Below are positions 37,501 through 51,969 of a DNA stretch of 64,000 nt, piece after piece. The notes below the pieces were generated by a model, which ran no database searches, was not told the origin of the DNA, and saw only the letters and a list, made by a program, of their open reading frames with translations. The stretch comes from Spirodela intermedia. Taxonomy: Eukaryota > Streptophyta > Magnoliopsida > Alismatales > Araceae. A program made the position numbers and the translations under genes. Position 1 is the stretch's first letter; every line of letters starts with the position of its first letter. The DNA is taken from NCBI GenBank assembly GCA_902729315.2, contig LR746267.1, positions 8,808,924 to 8,872,923 on the forward strand, read 5' to 3'.

Positions 37501-40500
37501 GAATAAAACAACTTTTCTCTCACCAGACTATGATATATGATGCACATTCCAACGAACTTTATCAACTTGCAAAGGAAACAAAACTATATTTGGGTTTGGG
37601 TCCATGTAATAATGCCTTTCAGATATCAATAAGCTCCAATTTTTCCTTTGCCTTCTAAAAGCCAAAACTACAAAAGCCATGATTACTTAGTCCGTCCCTC
37701 ACAGTCTGTTCTCATTTATCAATTAAACTGAAGTTAAGATTCTTCTGGCCTTGACTAGAAGAACAAACGTCGACATTAACCTTAAAGGGGGACGGGGGAT
37801 GGCCTGGTGAGCTGGTGGATGAGAAGGGTGGGCCCCCCACAGGGGTGTGACTGTTTGTACTGGGAGCACATCAAGGGTAGGTGGTCACCAAACAAGGGAA
37901 GAAAACCCAATAAGGTGGAGGGGGTGTGTGGCGCTAGACAGGGAGAAGGAAATGTCATTTGGAAAGATGGCCAGTCCAAAGTCTTCAACGAGTTATTGGG
38001 CATTCCTAAATATCTAGCATGATTTAAAGAAGACTGGGGAATATTCCACACGTTTTCTGTCTTTTGATGTTGTCGTAATTTAAGCATAAAGCAATAAATA
38101 GTTGATGTTTCCGGTGATCAACAGCCAACGAATAAATAAAGTGAATTTCGATGCTTGGAGGATCCCTGTGCAATCCCCTTTTTTGCTCTATTCTAGAGTT
38201 TTTTCTTTTCTTAATGTTGCAAAGGCATCAAATGTACTAAAAAAAATACATTTAACGGACATAATAGAATTTTACCCAGAGGAATCAAACTAAACATTAC
38301 TCGGAAATAAAAAACCTTAATTCTTCACACAAAATTATACTAATATTTTCTTTTTGATTTAATATCAATAATCTTAATATTTCTTCACCAAAATATCATC
38401 AAGAGCCGAACTTTTGACCATGAGAACTCTTTCAGATCTGTTATCACAGTCTCATCAGTACCCTTCTAAATGAATACTTATCTTGATTTTACAAATCTAT
38501 GATCTCTGTTTTTACAAATGTTTGAATAGTCCCATTTCATTGATACAAACGGTAAACCTGTGCTTAAAAAGATAGGACTACTCCATTACTTGTCAATTCG
38601 TCTTGAGCTTGATGGTTCTGTCAAATTAACATGATATCTCACGTGAAAAAATATCTGAAAGTCAGCTTGCACATGGGGAGGCATACTAGAACGTTCTCAC
38701 ATTAGTTGACACAAAGTATAGTATTCCTAGAAAGGTGAGTCTACTTCACTCATAGGTAATCAGTTTTAAATTGAAAGACCTATAACTCAAGGAACACGGA
38801 AAATAAATCTCAACTGTTATCCTCTTATTTTGGCATGATCATGTGCAATAACAAGTTTCTTCTATTATATCTTCACATCTGATAAAGATCTAGAAAGATT
38901 CCAACGTAACCCACCCCGCAACCACAAATGAAAAAAATTACCAAAGGTTAACCGAGAATGCCACTAAATCAAAAGAAGACAGACTAGAATGCGAAGAATT
39001 TCAATCATTTCTACGTCAACGTGCAGGATATTAAATTAAGCAATATCAGAATAAAAATTCCGCGCAACAAAGACAACAGCTTGTCACTTCTAATCAAACT
39101 GAGAGTTCTATGTGCAGCCCCGGCTAACCCTCATATCATTCTGTATCAAACTGGAATCAAGAAAACATAAAAGAGAAAAAAAATGGAATAAAAGACTCAT
39201 TTGGCACTAATATGGACTTTTATTTGCCACCGGGTCAGCAGGTTTTATCATTGTACTGATGATATGAGGCATGTTCAGATCAAGGAAAGGTCAGCAGGTA
39301 AAGACAGGTTCTCCTATCAGACTAATGGTGATAGAGTTTTCAAGATGGTTGGCCCCGAGTGTGAACATCAATACATAATGGTCCTAATGTATATGAGTCC
39401 TACTACGTTTAATTGCCTAGTAGAATTATTAATATGAATCTAACCAAATCAAACTTGATCTACTGGTTCCTGCAGACTAAAAATTGTATTTAAAATAAGA
39501 GCTTGCGACATTACTCAAAAAAGCTGAAATCTTAACGCAACAGTTAAAATTAACCAAATAAGTATATTTACAGATTTCTGATTTAAAACTGGTTTTTTTA
39601 TAAAGAAAAGACAGTGTCTCGACAGCCTTTCATTTTCCTCATTTCCCTCTCCAAATCACGGTGCCCAGAGCAATCGAAAATTGCTTTCTGAATCTCTAAA
39701 TTGTTTCCATGACTATTTGGAGATCTTACAACTGTCTCTCCTAATTTTTCGCCAACTTTTATTTCCATCCCTTAACCAGCACAGCACATGCATGCCCACT
39801 AGGACCAAAAAACCTTCCTGCTCTGGTGTGAGAAGCCCAATTCTTTTGATTTCACAATAGCAGGATTCACAAAACAGTATCAACCGAGAAAAAATGATAA
39901 TTTGCGCGTAGTTTCTGGACTTTGACATAAAGGAAGAAGATATTTCCTTACAGACAAAAGTTCACACCGTAACAGTGAAGATACCACTGGCTGTTCATGA
40001 CCAATAGAGAGGTGGAATCTACCTTTCGAATGCTCATTACTGTTTCTCCCAGGTAGTACGAACATCTAATTCTTAAGTTACGTTCCGGGCTTGCATTATC
40101 TACAGCAAAAAGAGCAGTTACGATGTCAAAGGGAATCAGAGATGGTATAATACCACAGAATCTTAAACGTCAAAAATGGAATGAAAACTTCATTCAACTA
40201 ATTAAATTTTAGTCGAAACACATGATAGATTTTAAGTTTAAAGTGTGCCATAAAGGTCTACTTGCTTCGATCTGAACATCAAGTCATATTAATGGTGATC
40301 CGAGGGCTAACGGACAAAGGAATTCACCCCTAGCATGGGAACATTGCTCATGAGTTGGGGGGAAGAATGACTGACAGAAGGCTTCCCAATACGCTATGTC
40401 TTTAGGCAACTAATGGGATGCGAACTTAAATATATGCCCCGAAGGCAAATAAGTAAGATGGATATTTCATTATCCAAAGAGACCTAATGTAAGATGGAAA

Positions 40501-43500
40501 ATGATGCACTCTAATAAATAGGGGGGACTGTCAGTTTATTAACTCTAACTTTGACCATCGCTTTCCTTGAAATATGGCTACGTGTGAAAACTGGATTCAG
40601 TGTCCTGACTTACGTTTACTAAAACTTGCTAGAGTAAAACAGACGTTGGGTTGAATTTGTCGTCAGAATTTCTGTCTAGGTGGTAAATCAGAATTGTCAA
40701 GAAATGTGAAACAGATCAGATGTATATACAACTAAATTGATTAACCTATCAACAAAAATGAGCAAGGGCAGATAAAGAAATCCACAATGGCTAAAAGCGT
40801 GGCTGACTGAGAGTCAATTAGACTAGAGGGTGGAAATAGAAATAAGGCCTACATCGAGAAAGAAGAGGATCATGGCCTACACCGAATATATGTTTCTCTT
40901 GCAGCATAGGCGTCTTGTTGGTAAAGATAGCCAGCTAGAAAGTTGGGGGCGTCAGCACCTCACTCTATTTATAAGCAGGGGAAGCCCAAAATATAATAAG
41001 TAAGAAAAATACCCCGCCACATTGGATGTTTGGTATAAAAGATAATAAATAATTAAAGACGAAAACATATAGAAATTTCTTCATCTTCTTAACATAAAGT
41101 AAATAACATGCAAAGATCATCAAGAGTTGAGTGAATGAAAAAGACAAGCAATCACATGAGTTCAGAACGATAACAAAAAAAGTGGCTACTGGTTGACACT
41201 CATTACTAATATTCCATGACAGCACAAAACTATAAATACTATTGACATTTGCTTGAATGTACCTTACACACACCTAGAACTTAACAGGAAATCGCTTTGG
41301 TCCATGCAGCCACAACTTTGACTATTTGTCAGCTTGCACAGGTAAATCATAACCCAATAAACTACGAATCAGCTGAAGACCGGCATGCCAATCTACAAAA
41401 TATCACCTCAGTCCAAAGCTTACCATTTCATTTTAGAAAATTATCTATTTTGTCCTCGTTGGCAAATGTTGAAAATGCTTGGGAACAGAGGAGTCTAGTC
41501 TAGCGGTGGTTAGGACGCAAACAGATGCGCCTAGGATCTTGCATGGTAAACATTGTATAGAGCTCCAATATGTTTATATCTATAAACTGAATTGGCTACT
41601 ACCAGTCCAGTTGGAATATAAAAACTTACTAAAAGGAAGAGTGTTTGAAATCATAATTATCGAATATGTGAAATTGGCTGGTTGCCATAATAACAGACGG
41701 AGGAGTGACAGCTTAAAATCTACCATACGCACAAGGATTATCTCAATAAATTTTAAAAGGCACGGCACCATTGAAGACTTGTTAATGCACCTTCTAAATG
41801 ATTTGGGGATGAAAGTATGCATATGCTCCCCCTTCGATCTGACACCACAGCTGTGTCCAGGTCAATAAGGGCACAATCACCAACTAATCTGTGAACTGGA
41901 TCACAGTACAACAGCTCAAGTTTCTTAAGGTCCTACAAAATGAAGCATTGCTGTAAGTTTAAGGGTCTGACAACAAAATAATCAGTAGCAAACGATATAT
42001 GGACTCAACTAAGTTAAATGAAACCCATGGAGGACATAAAAGTGAAGTCAGAATCCAAAGGTTTAAAATTTACTCTACCTCAAACAGAAACAAGATGAAG
42101 TACTTTTAGATGGCAACGGAACGTACCTCTTGGTAAGTATAGAAAAGGATACCATCACGACAATCACCAGCAGCAATTCTTGTAAAATGGGCTGCCAAAC
42201 AAGTAATTGTAAACCGTGACTTCATGGTGGCAAGCCTTCTTAGCCGGTGTGGATTGTCATTGAGAAACCCACATACACACAGCTGATTAAATAAAAAAAG
42301 ATTTTAATTAATCATAACAATGTGCGCTCTAATCACAAAGGATTTATTAATGTAATATTTTGTATACTTATTGAGGTCCACAGAAAGAGAAATCCTACAA
42401 AGCTTCCAGCAGACGCCAAGATATAGCGGTCGAGATAGGAGCAGACTGAAAGGACAACACCAGGCATGGAAAGACAGGCGACGACTTGCAACTGTTCTGC
42501 TTCCATATTGTCTAGTTGAACTTCGTCATATGTGTTGTCTGGGCTCCTACAAAGACTGCTGCCAAAAAAAATGTTCAGTGGCATATCCAACAGTTTCATA
42601 AAATGGAAACCGAAACGTGGAAGAAGAAGCAATGTCCAAAGAGTACGTGGGAGAATTGTTATCTAACCTTCCTGTCATCCTAAGGCTGATGACGATTAAG
42701 CGTCCATTTGTACTGTTAAGAGAATTATCAGTATTAATGACAGCTCAAATGAGAAAAGACATGAATCCAGTAGAACTACTAGAACCTGTGACAAAAACGC
42801 TTAATTGAATCAACTTGAGCTGTCCGAGGGGAATTACTTCTCTAAAAACATAAATATCAAGATAAAGGCAACATGATTGTCAAATTTCGAAGGAGCATGC
42901 AAAGTCCACATTATCACAAATTGGGTATCAGTATTATACATAAACCACTATCTAAAACATTAACCATACTAGTTGAAATCATAATCACGATGGAAACTAC
43001 AAACATTAAGACGGAAACAAACCTCTCAGATTCACCGCTCGGCATAATAACTCTTCCTTGTGTTCGACTAGTTCCAACAACCAATACTTGCTCATTTCCC
43101 ACCTTAGCTATTTGCATGGATTTTGCTGTTTCGCCACTTTCGCATTTGAACCTTGCAAGCACTGAACCACTAAGCGGATCCATACGATAGATATCTGACA
43201 AGCATGAATCATCACAGAGTCCACTTCTCATAACTAACAACGTTTTGCTCTCATTATGGTATAAAATTTTGCGAGGGCTCCCCTCAAGGCCAAACTTTCC
43301 AACGTTAAGCCTCTTTCTGTGAATAATTTCTACCTTTAGACATAGGAGAAAATTAGTTGCATGGCTAACTATCAATGATTCAAATATGCTTCCATAAACA
43401 ATCATTGTTATCTAAAACAGCACAGGCCATGATTTCTACATTCAGGAGAAGCAGGCAGAGAGGATGAGTCAGGTCCACATTAGCAAACAATAAATTGACT

Positions 43501-46500
43501 AGTAAGCTAAAAGTCGATAAGGAAGACCTTTCACCATCAATATCCATAGAGAGATGAATTGCACAAAAACATATCTTACAAGCAAATAAAGAGTAACAAG
43601 GACTGTTAGTTCATTTGAAACCAATTTGAGAGAAAAAAAGATTCTCCTGGCTTTCTAAGGTGATCTAAACCTGTTTCCAAGAATTTATAATGAGGTGTCA
43701 AGTGTGTTTCATGGTTCTGTAAGGACCAATGCGCCAAAAATCAGTCCACTCAGGTAATCCAGAAAAATCAAGAAATAACAGAGAGAACAGATAAAGGGAT
43801 AGAAGGAAATAAGATGAAAGAGAGAAGGGTAGAGGAGATGGGAGAAAAACGGAAACGTTCAACCAAGAGCAGAATGCAATGGCACAATGGTGTAACGCTC
43901 TGGTGTCAACTTGGAATGAGTCACATTTCCTCTGACAAAAGAATGGTTACAGCAAGCGCCATAGCAACTCTTTCCCGTTGTCTTCTGTTCCCTGATTTTG
44001 CAGCATTATCTTCTCTGCCACGCCTGGAAAATAGATTTAGTTCCAAGGGATCTGGACAATTACTTGAAGGCTGATCATCTCTAGCCACGAATCTCCCAGT
44101 TACATCCATTTTTAGAACTGGAGAAATGAGCGAAAAGAGTTTTTATCTAGGCTTGTACAGTCTCCTTGAACATATATCTTATAGTGTTTATTCACTAATT
44201 GCACAAAATTGGGAGGAAGATGAAAAGGGCCATGCAATTACCCATATTGCAGCAACAGAACTAAGCCATGGTAGTTGAATCAACTTAGGAGGTCGGATCA
44301 GTCGAGTCCTAATGCTGACCTGAATCAAGTTGGGTGGCTGGATCAGTTAAGCGCCAAACGTGACCATGACTTCCCACCCCCCAACCCAAAAAGTTTTTTA
44401 TTTTAAAGTCATTAATTTTGCAACTTGCATGGCTCACTACATGCAGTTTATTGAAAACCGCATATAAAGCAGATGTTTGACAAACAATCATACCAATGGG
44501 GTTGATTTAAACATTAAGAGGTCTCCCTGAATCATAGTTCATAATTCATTCAATCTGGATTTTTCAGTTCAACTTCCTGATTGATCTGTAGTCAGCGGTG
44601 GGCCAACAAAGGCAACAGGAAAAGACCTTATAGCATAGGATAACAAGTAGATCCTACATTCAATCTTGAGTTCATATCACAATAAACCTGAATTATAAAA
44701 ATTGATCTTCCACAAAGCTGGCAGTTTTCCACAATAGACCTGAATTACAAAAAGCTACTTCTAGTGACTAGTCATAGGCGATAACCAAAGCAATTTTACA
44801 AAGGTTTCCCACCAAAATGATTGCCTAAGGTTCAATTAGTTCCTCTGACAAATGAGTTATCTCATCTATTTCATGAAACGAATCAAAACGATCTTGAAAG
44901 CCCTCCTTGTGAATCCAAGAACGCTAGAAGGAAAACATTTTTTAACAATCCACCATGGTTTTCCCTACAGTAGACTATGCTACAACGTCAGTGAATTATT
45001 CTGAACAGTCACTATGCTTTCCCATGTGATACCTATGAGGCACCCTCAAACTCGTACAAATCTTGGCAACTTTTCTCATTACTGCACAACTCCCTATAGA
45101 AATCGTTTGCCCCTTCAGTGAATCCCTCATTATGTCCACTATGTATTAACTGTAATCATTTTCCTTTCGCAACCTTTACTCTAACGTCCATGTTCAACAT
45201 TATACTAAGTCAACATGTTATACAGGATCAGTGGATACGGAACAGGATCATCACTAGTGAATCTAATTCAGAAAGGACCTCTGATCCCACCTTCAAGATA
45301 TCAAAGACAGCTAATCAGGTCAGATCAACTGAATCTCGTATGAATTCACCACATTTGACTCATAACAACCAGTTTCCAGAGGCAGCATTCTTATCAACAT
45401 GCCCTTGGAAGGAAGAAGGAAAAAGGAGAAGAAAGGAAGACAAAATAACTTGGAGCTGCTGGCTATCGACCGCGCACCAATTCACCATCCTTACCAAAGT
45501 GAGGGAGTGAAGAGTTAATTTTGTATAAGGGTCCCTTGTTGTTAGTTTAATGATTGCACACTTCTAACTAACTATACATATATCTTAAAAATTGTAGTTG
45601 TATCCAATTCTGAGAATAAAAAGGAAGTTTCCAACCTACTAGCCTGATCCAACCAATCACGGTCCTCGTCCTCCCAATCTTCTAGATCCCATATATACTC
45701 TTGATTCACTATCTTATTAATTAATAATATAATGAGGAATATCAGCTCGCGGAGAGGATGGATATGAAGCTCAATTGGTACCTATAAGCCTAAAGTTCAA
45801 ACGTGTGATCCATTCGTTACATTCTGGACAAACATTTGAAAACATTTTATTTGACACCAAGGAGAAGGCGTGATTTTAAGAATACTCCGACTGTCAGGTA
45901 GCTCAAGTGATGTGTAAGTGTGATACTAAAAACATGCCATAAAAAATCTGTCACAACAATAGGTCGATAGAAAATTGTTTATTACGGGGAATATCTATGA
46001 CAAGCCAGAGGCTATGACCAAAACCAGTAACCTACTCATGGTGCGAACATAATTCATGCTTCATACAAGTAAGAAGTTCCATCAAAACGTAGCATATATT
46101 GACTGCTTATATTAAAGTCACAATACTGTGTATTCATATGTACAATCCATAAACAGGCTTGAGAGAGAAATGATAATTTCATAGAAGAGAGGATGATCGG
46201 TCCGACTTACCAGATGTAAGCAGTTCTCAGCAACAAATAAAATTCCCTTAGGACAAGCATCACTATTCACGGGGGTTGCATGGGTAGCAGATTGGAACGG
46301 TATAGATGTATACGCAAGGCTATGCCGTGCAGCTTGCAATAACCAAGGTTTATCACTGAGTGCAATTATATCTGAATCAAGTGAATCATGAAGAGGAACT
46401 AAAAAGACGGGGGTTACACCAATGGGCCGGAAAGCAACCAACTGTAAAGACAGAGGAAAAGAGGCATCCATATTTTCTACATTCATAGGGAATAACCCAG

Positions 46501-49500
46501 CATGATACGAGCTTGTAGAGCTTGGAAGAGGGTTATACAGATGACTTTGACTGAAGGGACTTAGAATTGGAACACCTGACTGAAACACTGAAGAAATTGC
46601 GGGCCACTCATAGCGAAGAAGCATTCCATTTCTCAATCCAGCAAGCACATAGAACTGATCAACTACCACGATTCTTACATTTTCAGGTATGCACCCACTA
46701 GGAGGACTTCCAAACGTGTTAGTTATTGATATGCTTCCAACAGCTATGAGCCTGCATGTTTTACCTGGTATGACTGATAGAATCTCCACTGATGGTTTAT
46801 GGGTTCCGACAACAAACGTCATATCAAACTCAAATCCAGGAGGAATGGCGCTCTCAACAATTTTTTCTGCAAGACTAATGTTTGGCCTCAAGGATCCTTG
46901 ATTGAATGTTTTCTTAGGTATAGATATACAAGATATTTCGTTCTGCGGTCTCATATTTCCAATTTCATATATTTCGTATTCATATGTTGAGGGTGCACGA
47001 ATGCCAAGGAGAATGATGAAGCAAGGGTTTGAAGTAGCCACAACAATCAAATTACGACCAACTGCACCCAAGTTGATTGTCATGTCATCGGGATACCAAG
47101 ATGCACATACGGGTGCAGAACGTTCTCCTTTAGCAAATGCTACAGGCAAACAAATTCTTACTCCTGTCCTATGAATCTGCACTAGAATTCCATCACTCAG
47201 CAGGCCACATGCCAAAGTACACACATCAGCCTGAAAACCAACAGCGTCAGTAACATCAGAGAAACTCAGACCAACAGAAAGTACTCTGGTTTCTTCAACG
47301 AACGATATCACAAGAAAAGAATGATGAGAATCATTCTCACTGATCTGCATCGCCCACGTACCAGTTATTCCTTCATATATTGGAAGAGTCTTCAGGAGTC
47401 TTTCCACACTAACACCACTTCTTACTATCCTCACTGATCCTTCAGGGTTCATTCCACAGCATGCAAACATCTGATCCTGTTTTTCATCATGGCACTCAGC
47501 AAGGCATAAATCTAGGATCGGTGAAACATTCTGTATGAGATAAGTGCACTGAAGCCTTCCATGTTCCAACTTGAGGATCATTCCATCTCCCATTTCCACA
47601 ATTGCTGCGATGAATCCCCTTTCAGCCCACAAAAGAACCTTGCAAGGTGATACGCTGAAGAAACAATTAGACAAAATCATTCTAGCTCCTTCAAAATCAG
47701 AGTGGATATCGATCATAAACAATTCTCCTGTATCAATACACACAACCAACTTTGGACGAATCGAATCACTTGATTCCCAAGCCCATGATGACACGAATTT
47801 GCATGTTGAATCTCTTAGTTCTAGGAGTGCGCAAGCAGCAGCCTCGAACATACCTTCGTCATCAACATCCAGACCTCTCGATGACTCATCAGAACTATGA
47901 TCGTCAGCCACAGAAGCATTTAAACTAATTTTTTGAATCGAACAGGGATTGGTTGGGTCCCTTAAATCCATCAAAATAATATCACCCAGTCTAAAAAGAA
48001 CTGCAAAACCAGAAAGATGAGGGACTTCAGTTATGCCTAAAGCTAAAGTTCCAGCTTCTGAGAACAAGGAAATAACTTCGATAGTATTTTCTGAGCTGTT
48101 GCATCCAAAAAGCAATAATTCATTAAGAGCTGCACCCTTCCTGCGGCGACAAGTTCAGTCATTCTTTACATCAGTAACCAAAGAGATGTTCAATTCCATT
48201 AAGATAATAACACCAGGTGATTCGTCCAATCTAATTCAGAAATACTCAAAGAAAATCAGGACAGAGAATAATAAAGTGAATGCTTACATATGCACAACCA
48301 GTGCCAATAGACAGTCGTGCTCATCTCCACCAACTTGTTCATTGCCTTTTGAAATGAAGGACATGCTCCAAATCGTACCACAGAGATTCACCCTTGGTGA
48401 AGCCTTCCCGATGTGTGTTCCTCCTTTATCTTCAGATGGGTAGTAGATTATCTGAAATTATGACATCAAAATCCGAAAAAAAATACCGGTGAGACATCAG
48501 GCAGAAATCAATGTTGGCATAAACTTTTCCATGAGCAGTTGAACCGTAAACATTGAGTAGTTGAATAATTGAACCAAGAATATCAATGTACCTTGTCAAT
48601 AATATCGCTGCCAGCTGATAGAGAGACAGACAACACAGCAAATTGGTCCTCATATGCACTCACGGCAAGAAAATAACCACTGCCAATAAGCACAAAGGTT
48701 AGATGGAGAATCATTTTGATGTTTGAATGCATCTTATTCTGTGTGAGCTTGCACACGTGTGCTCTTTTGCATGCAGATTTGGCAATTTATGTTGGCTCTA
48801 ATTCACAATTTCACACAGAAGCCGTAGCGTCGAAGTCAGTTTGAATTGTAGCAGTTCTATCTTCGTATACATCATGCGTGTAGTTTTTTATATGAGTAAA
48901 TGTGCATTTGTGCATGCATGTGTTCTTGCAGGCAGAGTCACCGACAGGTTAGCAACTTGGGCAAAGCATCCAACCTAGAATCTCTCAAATATGAGTCAGA
49001 GTAGAGTGTAAAAACACACTCCACATTAGCAGAACCAAAACTTGAATGGAGAAATATGAAAATAAACATAATTCGGGGAAAATTTTGGTATGGGAATTTG
49101 GGGCTAATCTTGCCCCATCGAGTCAGCTACCCAACAATGCCGACCATTTTAATAAAAACATATCTTCCTTGGTTGAGCTGTCTATTAGGCGATTGCTCTT
49201 GAGACATCTGTCCGTGTCTCCTTTGGTCAGGTCTTCATTTCACATCTTCAACAAGCATAAAATAAAAATCCAACTTTCTTGAATTATTAACTCGACAATA
49301 TCTAAAATGATCCAATTAATTAAAAATTATCTATTTTGAATTAGTTATATAATTATCCTACACCTCTAAAAATCTTCTGCCTTCACATCTGGCTCTAATG
49401 AATGGAACGAGTTGGCCTGACAAGATATATTAGACATCATGGCATGAAGATTTTATTTCTGAGCCTTAGTACAAGGTGAAGATCCTTTTAAAGGCTTTCA

Positions 49501-51179
49501 TGTGTTTTTCTTTCAGTTCGCTAAATAAAGGAAATGGAAGAGGAACATAAAACGTCCTGGTGGTGCTACCTGTGTGCTGGTACTTAACAGTCAATTGTTA
49601 CTACTGCTACCAACAGTTCCCATCACTGCTGCTGAATGTGCTTTCCCTTTCTAGTTTTCCCCTTTCCTGAACCTTCATCTCTTACCATCCCCTAAGTTGA
49701 AGACGTCTATATTCCTAGTGCTTTTTGCCACGATGAATAAACTGGAGATGGGTGAGGAATGATTGGAGGGGGGGGGACGGTGGTGGATGAAGAGTAGTAG
49801 TTGATGTTTTTTATCTTAAAAACCATTATTAATTTCTTGCACGCTTATATTTTAGTTGATAAACACAATCTTTCCAGTTAAGTTTAAATTTGGGGCAAAC
49901 TGACACGACATGGGTAAAATCATTAAACCACATTCTTCTTGGTTGATTAGGGTAGATATTCCTTCAAATATTGTCTCCTAATTTCTTCCGCTAAAAAATT
50001 CTGAAATCGTGATACAAACATTTCTTGATCTTCTTTTTTTCATCTATCATCTGTCCTACTCTTTTAATGTGTTTAATCTTCAGACATCTCTAGTCAGAAG
50101 TATCCATGTGAATAAAACATGCTGTGCTTTTTCAGGGTGTTTTGCCACTACCACAATTTTTTTTTATAAAAAAAGTAAATGCATGCAGGAAAACTACAAC
50201 CTAACAGAAGCTACAGTAAAATACAATGAAAACCATAATTCTTTTCTCGTCTAAAAATATGGTTGTTAATTACAACAAAATAAACGAGAATAATAAGGCC
50301 TGAACAACATTCTTTACGAAAATGGACACAGTACGATATCATGAATTATCTTCCAAGAGGCCTACTCCTCGGGAAATCAGCATTCTGCTTTGTTAATTTA
50401 TGTCCTTTAGCCTACTTGAACAATGAGTTCGAACTAAGAAGTTTGATTTCTGGGTAACAGAAATGAGGAACTTGGGGATACAGACTTATCCACAGCTTCA
50501 TTCCATGTGTCAGTTTCAATGTCTACTTATTTTTGTACACAGAAAAAAGTAAAAATTAAAACCTACCATCCAGATAATCTTTCCAGCTTATAAACAAAAT
50601 TAGAGCAGAGTCAGGCAAAGTCACAGCCATATTTCGTGACATAACTAATATGAAACCATTAAAAAATCCGGGACATTAGCTATAAAACATTTGAAAATAA
50701 ACAAATTTTAACCGTCGCTATGACATTAAAAAACTCATTCTTTAAGCATATCATGTCTAGGACTTACTTGGAGTCCACAGCAAGCATTCTTCCCAGATGG
50801 TTTCCTGAGTCCCCTGGTCTGGATAGTTGCACAAGTTTTATTGGGACAAACCTTGTTAAAAATGAGGACAAAAAAATAAAACTGTTAATATACAACAGCA
50901 ATTCATACTAGAATTAAGGGTAACCAACTAAATTAAAATATTTAAGACAATGTTTTCAACGAAAAAAGCCAAAAGGTACTAACTATCCAACCTGTGCATT
51001 TCCGAACAGAATGCCAGAAGAGAGAGGAACACGGAGTCTGAGAGGACAACTAACAAGTCTGTGCCCTGTGTCTGCAAAAAGACATTAGCAATAGCTTAAA
51101 TCAGTACGAGGAAATGACAGATTGTTTTAGAAAGCAAACTGATCTCGGTGAGCTGTCCATATATGAGTCGAACAATCTG

Positions 51180-51214
<35 letters not shown>

Positions 51215-51969
51215 GATTAACCTTGTGGATCGATGCTTGTAATCTATCATTACCACGTAAGATGGCAAGGTCTCTTATAATGCCAAATACGTTCTGCTCA
51301 CAGACGGATTGTAGGGTGCCATCTTCACCAATAACCAGAAGTTCAATCGACGTTTCCTGGAAAGTAAGAGTGAAGAACCGATATTAACACACCGTCGTAT
51401 ATCCAATCCTAATCGATCGCAAATTCCTATTGTTTACTCCGTTGCATCAGTTAAATACAGTTAAGCATAAACAGCAATACGCGACACAGCCCAGACATCT
51501 CCTTTACTGCTGTATTCTCCAAGGAAAACCGTCCACCAATGCCCACAGAGTCGACTGCGAGCAAGAGAGCATTCACCTAAAAATGTTTCCAAGCCTTTCT
51601 TTCTAGTAATCCCCAGAAAAAAAAGCAGACTTCTCGTCCTCCCGATGAACTGCAAGACCGGTATCGTCTCCCCACCTAGTCGGTGCATCAAATAAGCGAT
51701 GATAGGGACCATGGCCACCCAGAAAGTTCGAGAAAAGGGAGCCTAAGGGGGTTGGGTGATCGACGCTGGAGACGGGTAACAACAAAAAGAGCTCTGCGAA
51801 CCTTGCCGAAGACTATGTCGAAGGAGGATCGAGATCGAAGGCGCCCGCGGACGGCCTGAAGAATTGCGCCGCCCTTGACCACGCACTTGGCAAGGTAATG
51901 CCCCCCGTCGCCGCCGGCGGAGAATTCCTGCGCAGACGGCCCCGCAACCTCCGCCTCGCCGTCAATCAT
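34593..51969 (-). CDS. DDB1/CPSF160-like protein (MMS1 N-terminal and CPSF-A domains), At3g11960 type
   Basis: Large beta-propeller protein related to DDB1, SF3b130 and CPSF160. Sixteen exons: 51802-51969, 51222-51356, 50992-51071, 50768-50851, 48592-48679, 48288-48430, 46211-48140, 43023-43333, 42668-42712, 42399-42558, 42127-42282, 41791-41932, 40023-40099, 37138-37277, 35544-35652, 34593-34787; about 1320 residues. The N-terminus (HYLAKCVVKGGAILQ, SSFDIVFGK) and the exon 2-7 product fit the MMS1_N propeller; exons 8-16 fit the CPSF_A region (RLNVGKFGLEGSPRK, GDCALIDLDTAVVSDRRGSI, ILGNDHAEFRGRGLL). The exon 7 ORF is 643 codons. Exon 6 needs the downstream acceptor at 48431; the better-looking CAG 22 nt upstream breaks the frame. 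ATG 51969 was preferred over in-frame 52026. Its molecular role in plants is poorly defined; an adaptor or RNA-processing role is inference. Confidence 0.9.
36505..36546. repeat. TTC trinucleotide repeat in CPSF-A intron 14
   Basis: About 13 tandem TTC units lie between exons 14 and 15; they create long poly-Ser, poly-Leu and poly-Glu ORFs that are not genes. Confidence 0.9.
37278..40022 (-). other. CPSF-A intron 13, 2.7 kb, with a GC-rich island
   Basis: AT-rich intron. Segment 37787-38035 is G-rich and carries a 71-codon + strand frame (37807-38022) unlike its surroundings, perhaps a transposon fragment. No terminal repeats were seen, and nothing is recognised elsewhere in the intron. Confidence 0.3.
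43334..46210 (-). other. CPSF-A intron 7, 2.9 kb, no gene seen
   Basis: AT-rich intron with scattered short ORFs only. A pair of similar words (TTGGGTGGCTGGATCAG near 44328 and TTAGGAGGTCGGATCAG near 44285) is the only local repetition noticed. Confidence 0.35.
48680..50767 (-). other. CPSF-A intron 4, 2.1 kb, no gene seen
   Basis: AT-rich intron with a short G run near 49770-49778. No credible ORF, RNA gene or transposon ends were seen. Confidence 0.35.
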
